Assembly: GCA_003561325.1 (NCBI GenBank)
Contig: PWWY01000038.1
Span: forward strand, 1 to 5,581
Length of the DNA stretch: 5,581 bases
Reading direction: 5' to 3'
Source: Syntrophomonadaceae bacterium
GTDB lineage: Bacteria > Bacillota > Dethiobacteria > DTU022 > UBA8154
Numbering within the stretch: position 1 is the stretch's first letter; the number at the start of each line of letters is the position of its first letter. The position numbers and the translations under genes were made by a program. Below are positions 4,898 through 5,581 of the stretch, in pieces. The notes under the pieces were generated by a model. That model saw nothing but the letters and a program-made list of their open reading frames with translations. It had not been told where the DNA came from and did not search any database.

Positions 4898-5581
4898 TCA
4901 CCCGTGCCCTGGCATCTCCAGTCTTACGAAGGAGGCCTTGAGGATCGGCTCCAACCGGGCGATGGCTTCCAGGACCTCTTCTCCCACGGGGTTGTCCAGC
5001 TGGAGCGCCATGATTGCTTCTCCGCCGATACCCCTGCGGCCCAGGCGCATGCTGGCAATGCCCGTATCCCCCAGGATAGTGCCGATCTTTCCGACCACCC
5101 CGGGCTTATCGATGTGCCGTGTTACCAGCATGTAACGAGAGGGAGCCACCTCGAGTTGGTATTCCCCGATCTGTACGAGGCGCACGATATTGTTCTCGAA
5201 GAGAGTGCCGGCCAGGGTGTGCCGGCCTTCCTGTGTTTTTACACGCATGGTGACGAGATTGCTGAAGTTGCTGCTGCTCTTGCTGCTGATTTCGATGACC
5301 TGGATCGCTCTCTGCTCGGCGATCAGACTTGCATTTACATAATTCACCTCTTTGCCGAAAATGACACGTAGGAGGCCTGTTAAGAGGGCTGTCGTCAGAG
5401 GCTTCAGAGGATAGTCTGCAATTTTACCACTGTAGATTACCTCAAGGGCAGTTCCCGGGGCTGTCTTTTCTGCGCCCGTTATTTGTGTTGACTTCTGCTT
5501 TGCTTTTCTGGCAAGATAGAAGCAGCACCCCCGGGGAAAAAAGGCCTTCAGCCGGCGGGCTATCCAGCCGCATTTCATCGG
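4898..5581 (-). CDS. serA: D-3-phosphoglycerate dehydrogenase, C-terminal regulatory part (partial, possibly decaying)
   Basis: The frame is open from the right window edge to a TGA at 4898-4900. The first ATG is at 5578, but the frame is also open at the edge, so this is probably the C-terminal part of a longer gene; numbering here starts at that ATG. Full-length long-form SerA (about 525 residues) oxidises 3-phosphoglycerate in serine synthesis. Residues about 45-143 match its allosteric substrate-binding (ASB) domain (EVIYSGKIADYPLKPLTTAL, VNYVNA at 78-83, AGTLF at 123-127). Residues about 149-222 match the ACT domain that senses serine (RHIDKPGVVGKIG 154-166, GGEAIMAL 185-192). Two features are odd. 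The ACT segment reads GDTGIASM (170-177) where relatives read G-I-N-I-A-S-M, so two residues are missing at a serine-contact Asn. Residues 1-44 are lysine- and cysteine-rich, resemble the usual linker only faintly (ARRLKAFFP, LARKAKQ), and use AT-richer codons. The gene is convergent with the operon and functionally unrelated to it. The family call is secure; whether it is intact, truncated or a pseudogene cannot be judged here. Confidence 0.82.
   Translation of the reverse strand, partial: PMKCGWIARRLKAFFPRGCCFYLARKAKQKSTQITGAEKTAPGTALEVIYSGKIADYPLKPLTTALLTGLLRVIFGKEVNYVNASLIAEQRAIQVIEISSKSSSNFSNLVTMRVKTQEGRHTLAGTLFENNIVRLVQIGEYQLEVAPSRYMLVTRHIDKPGVVGKIGTILGDTGIASMRLGRRGIGGEAIMALQLDNPVGEEVLEAIARLEPILKASFVRLEMPGHG

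Noticed and set aside
4788..5371. Short + strand frames at 4788-5135 and 4895-5371
   Set aside because: They are opposite the SerA-type ASB/ACT domains, whose family resemblance is clear, and show no family resemblance of their own.

Overview
The window reads as a GC-rich, gene-dense piece of a bacterial chromosome. Strong GGAGG-like ribosome binding sites, tightly packed genes and the protein families suggest an anaerobic, moderately high-GC Firmicute of the Desulfotomaculum/Pelotomaculum/Moorella kind. That placement is inference from style and gene content; no rRNA or other phylogenetic marker is present.

Layout. Bases 2-106 hold the last 34 codons of an upstream + strand gene that I cannot identify. 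Four + strand genes follow as a compact operon: an AtuA-family (DUF1446) protein at 99-1448, a DUF4387 protein at 1458-1808, an MmgE/PrpD-family protein at 1811-3142, and a fumarate reductase/succinate dehydrogenase-type FAD protein at 3177-4778. Gaps are -8, 9, 2 and 34 nt, and each gene has its own Shine-Dalgarno sequence, usually inside or just after the end of the preceding gene. A 119-nt gap (4779-4897) without a clear terminator separates the operon from a convergent - strand reading frame that runs off the right edge. That frame encodes the regulatory half (ASB plus ACT domains) of a D-3-phosphoglycerate dehydrogenase (SerA).

How the genes may work together. None of the four operon proteins can be given an exact substrate from sequence. 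MmgE/PrpD proteins dehydrate, isomerise or decarboxylate hydroxy- or unsaturated di- and tricarboxylates (2-methylcitrate, cis-aconitate). The flavoprotein keeps every dicarboxylate-site residue I could align with fumarate reductase, so it should reduce or form a C=C bond next to a carboxylate. AtuA and DUF4387 are paired families of unknown chemistry. The simplest reading is a catabolic or respiratory module in which a hydroxy acid is dehydrated to an alkenoic acid that the flavoprotein then reduces, or the reverse oxidation, with AtuA/DUF4387 doing a further step on the same branched or tricarboxylic skeleton. This is the part of the window most likely to be biochemically undescribed.

The SerA portion is unusual. 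It lacks two residues in the ACT domain at the place of a known serine-contacting asparagine, and its N-terminal linker is poorly conserved. It may be a feedback-altered enzyme or a decaying copy. The catalytic domain, if any, lies outside the window. I found no RNA genes, mobile elements, CRISPR arrays or convincing promoters.
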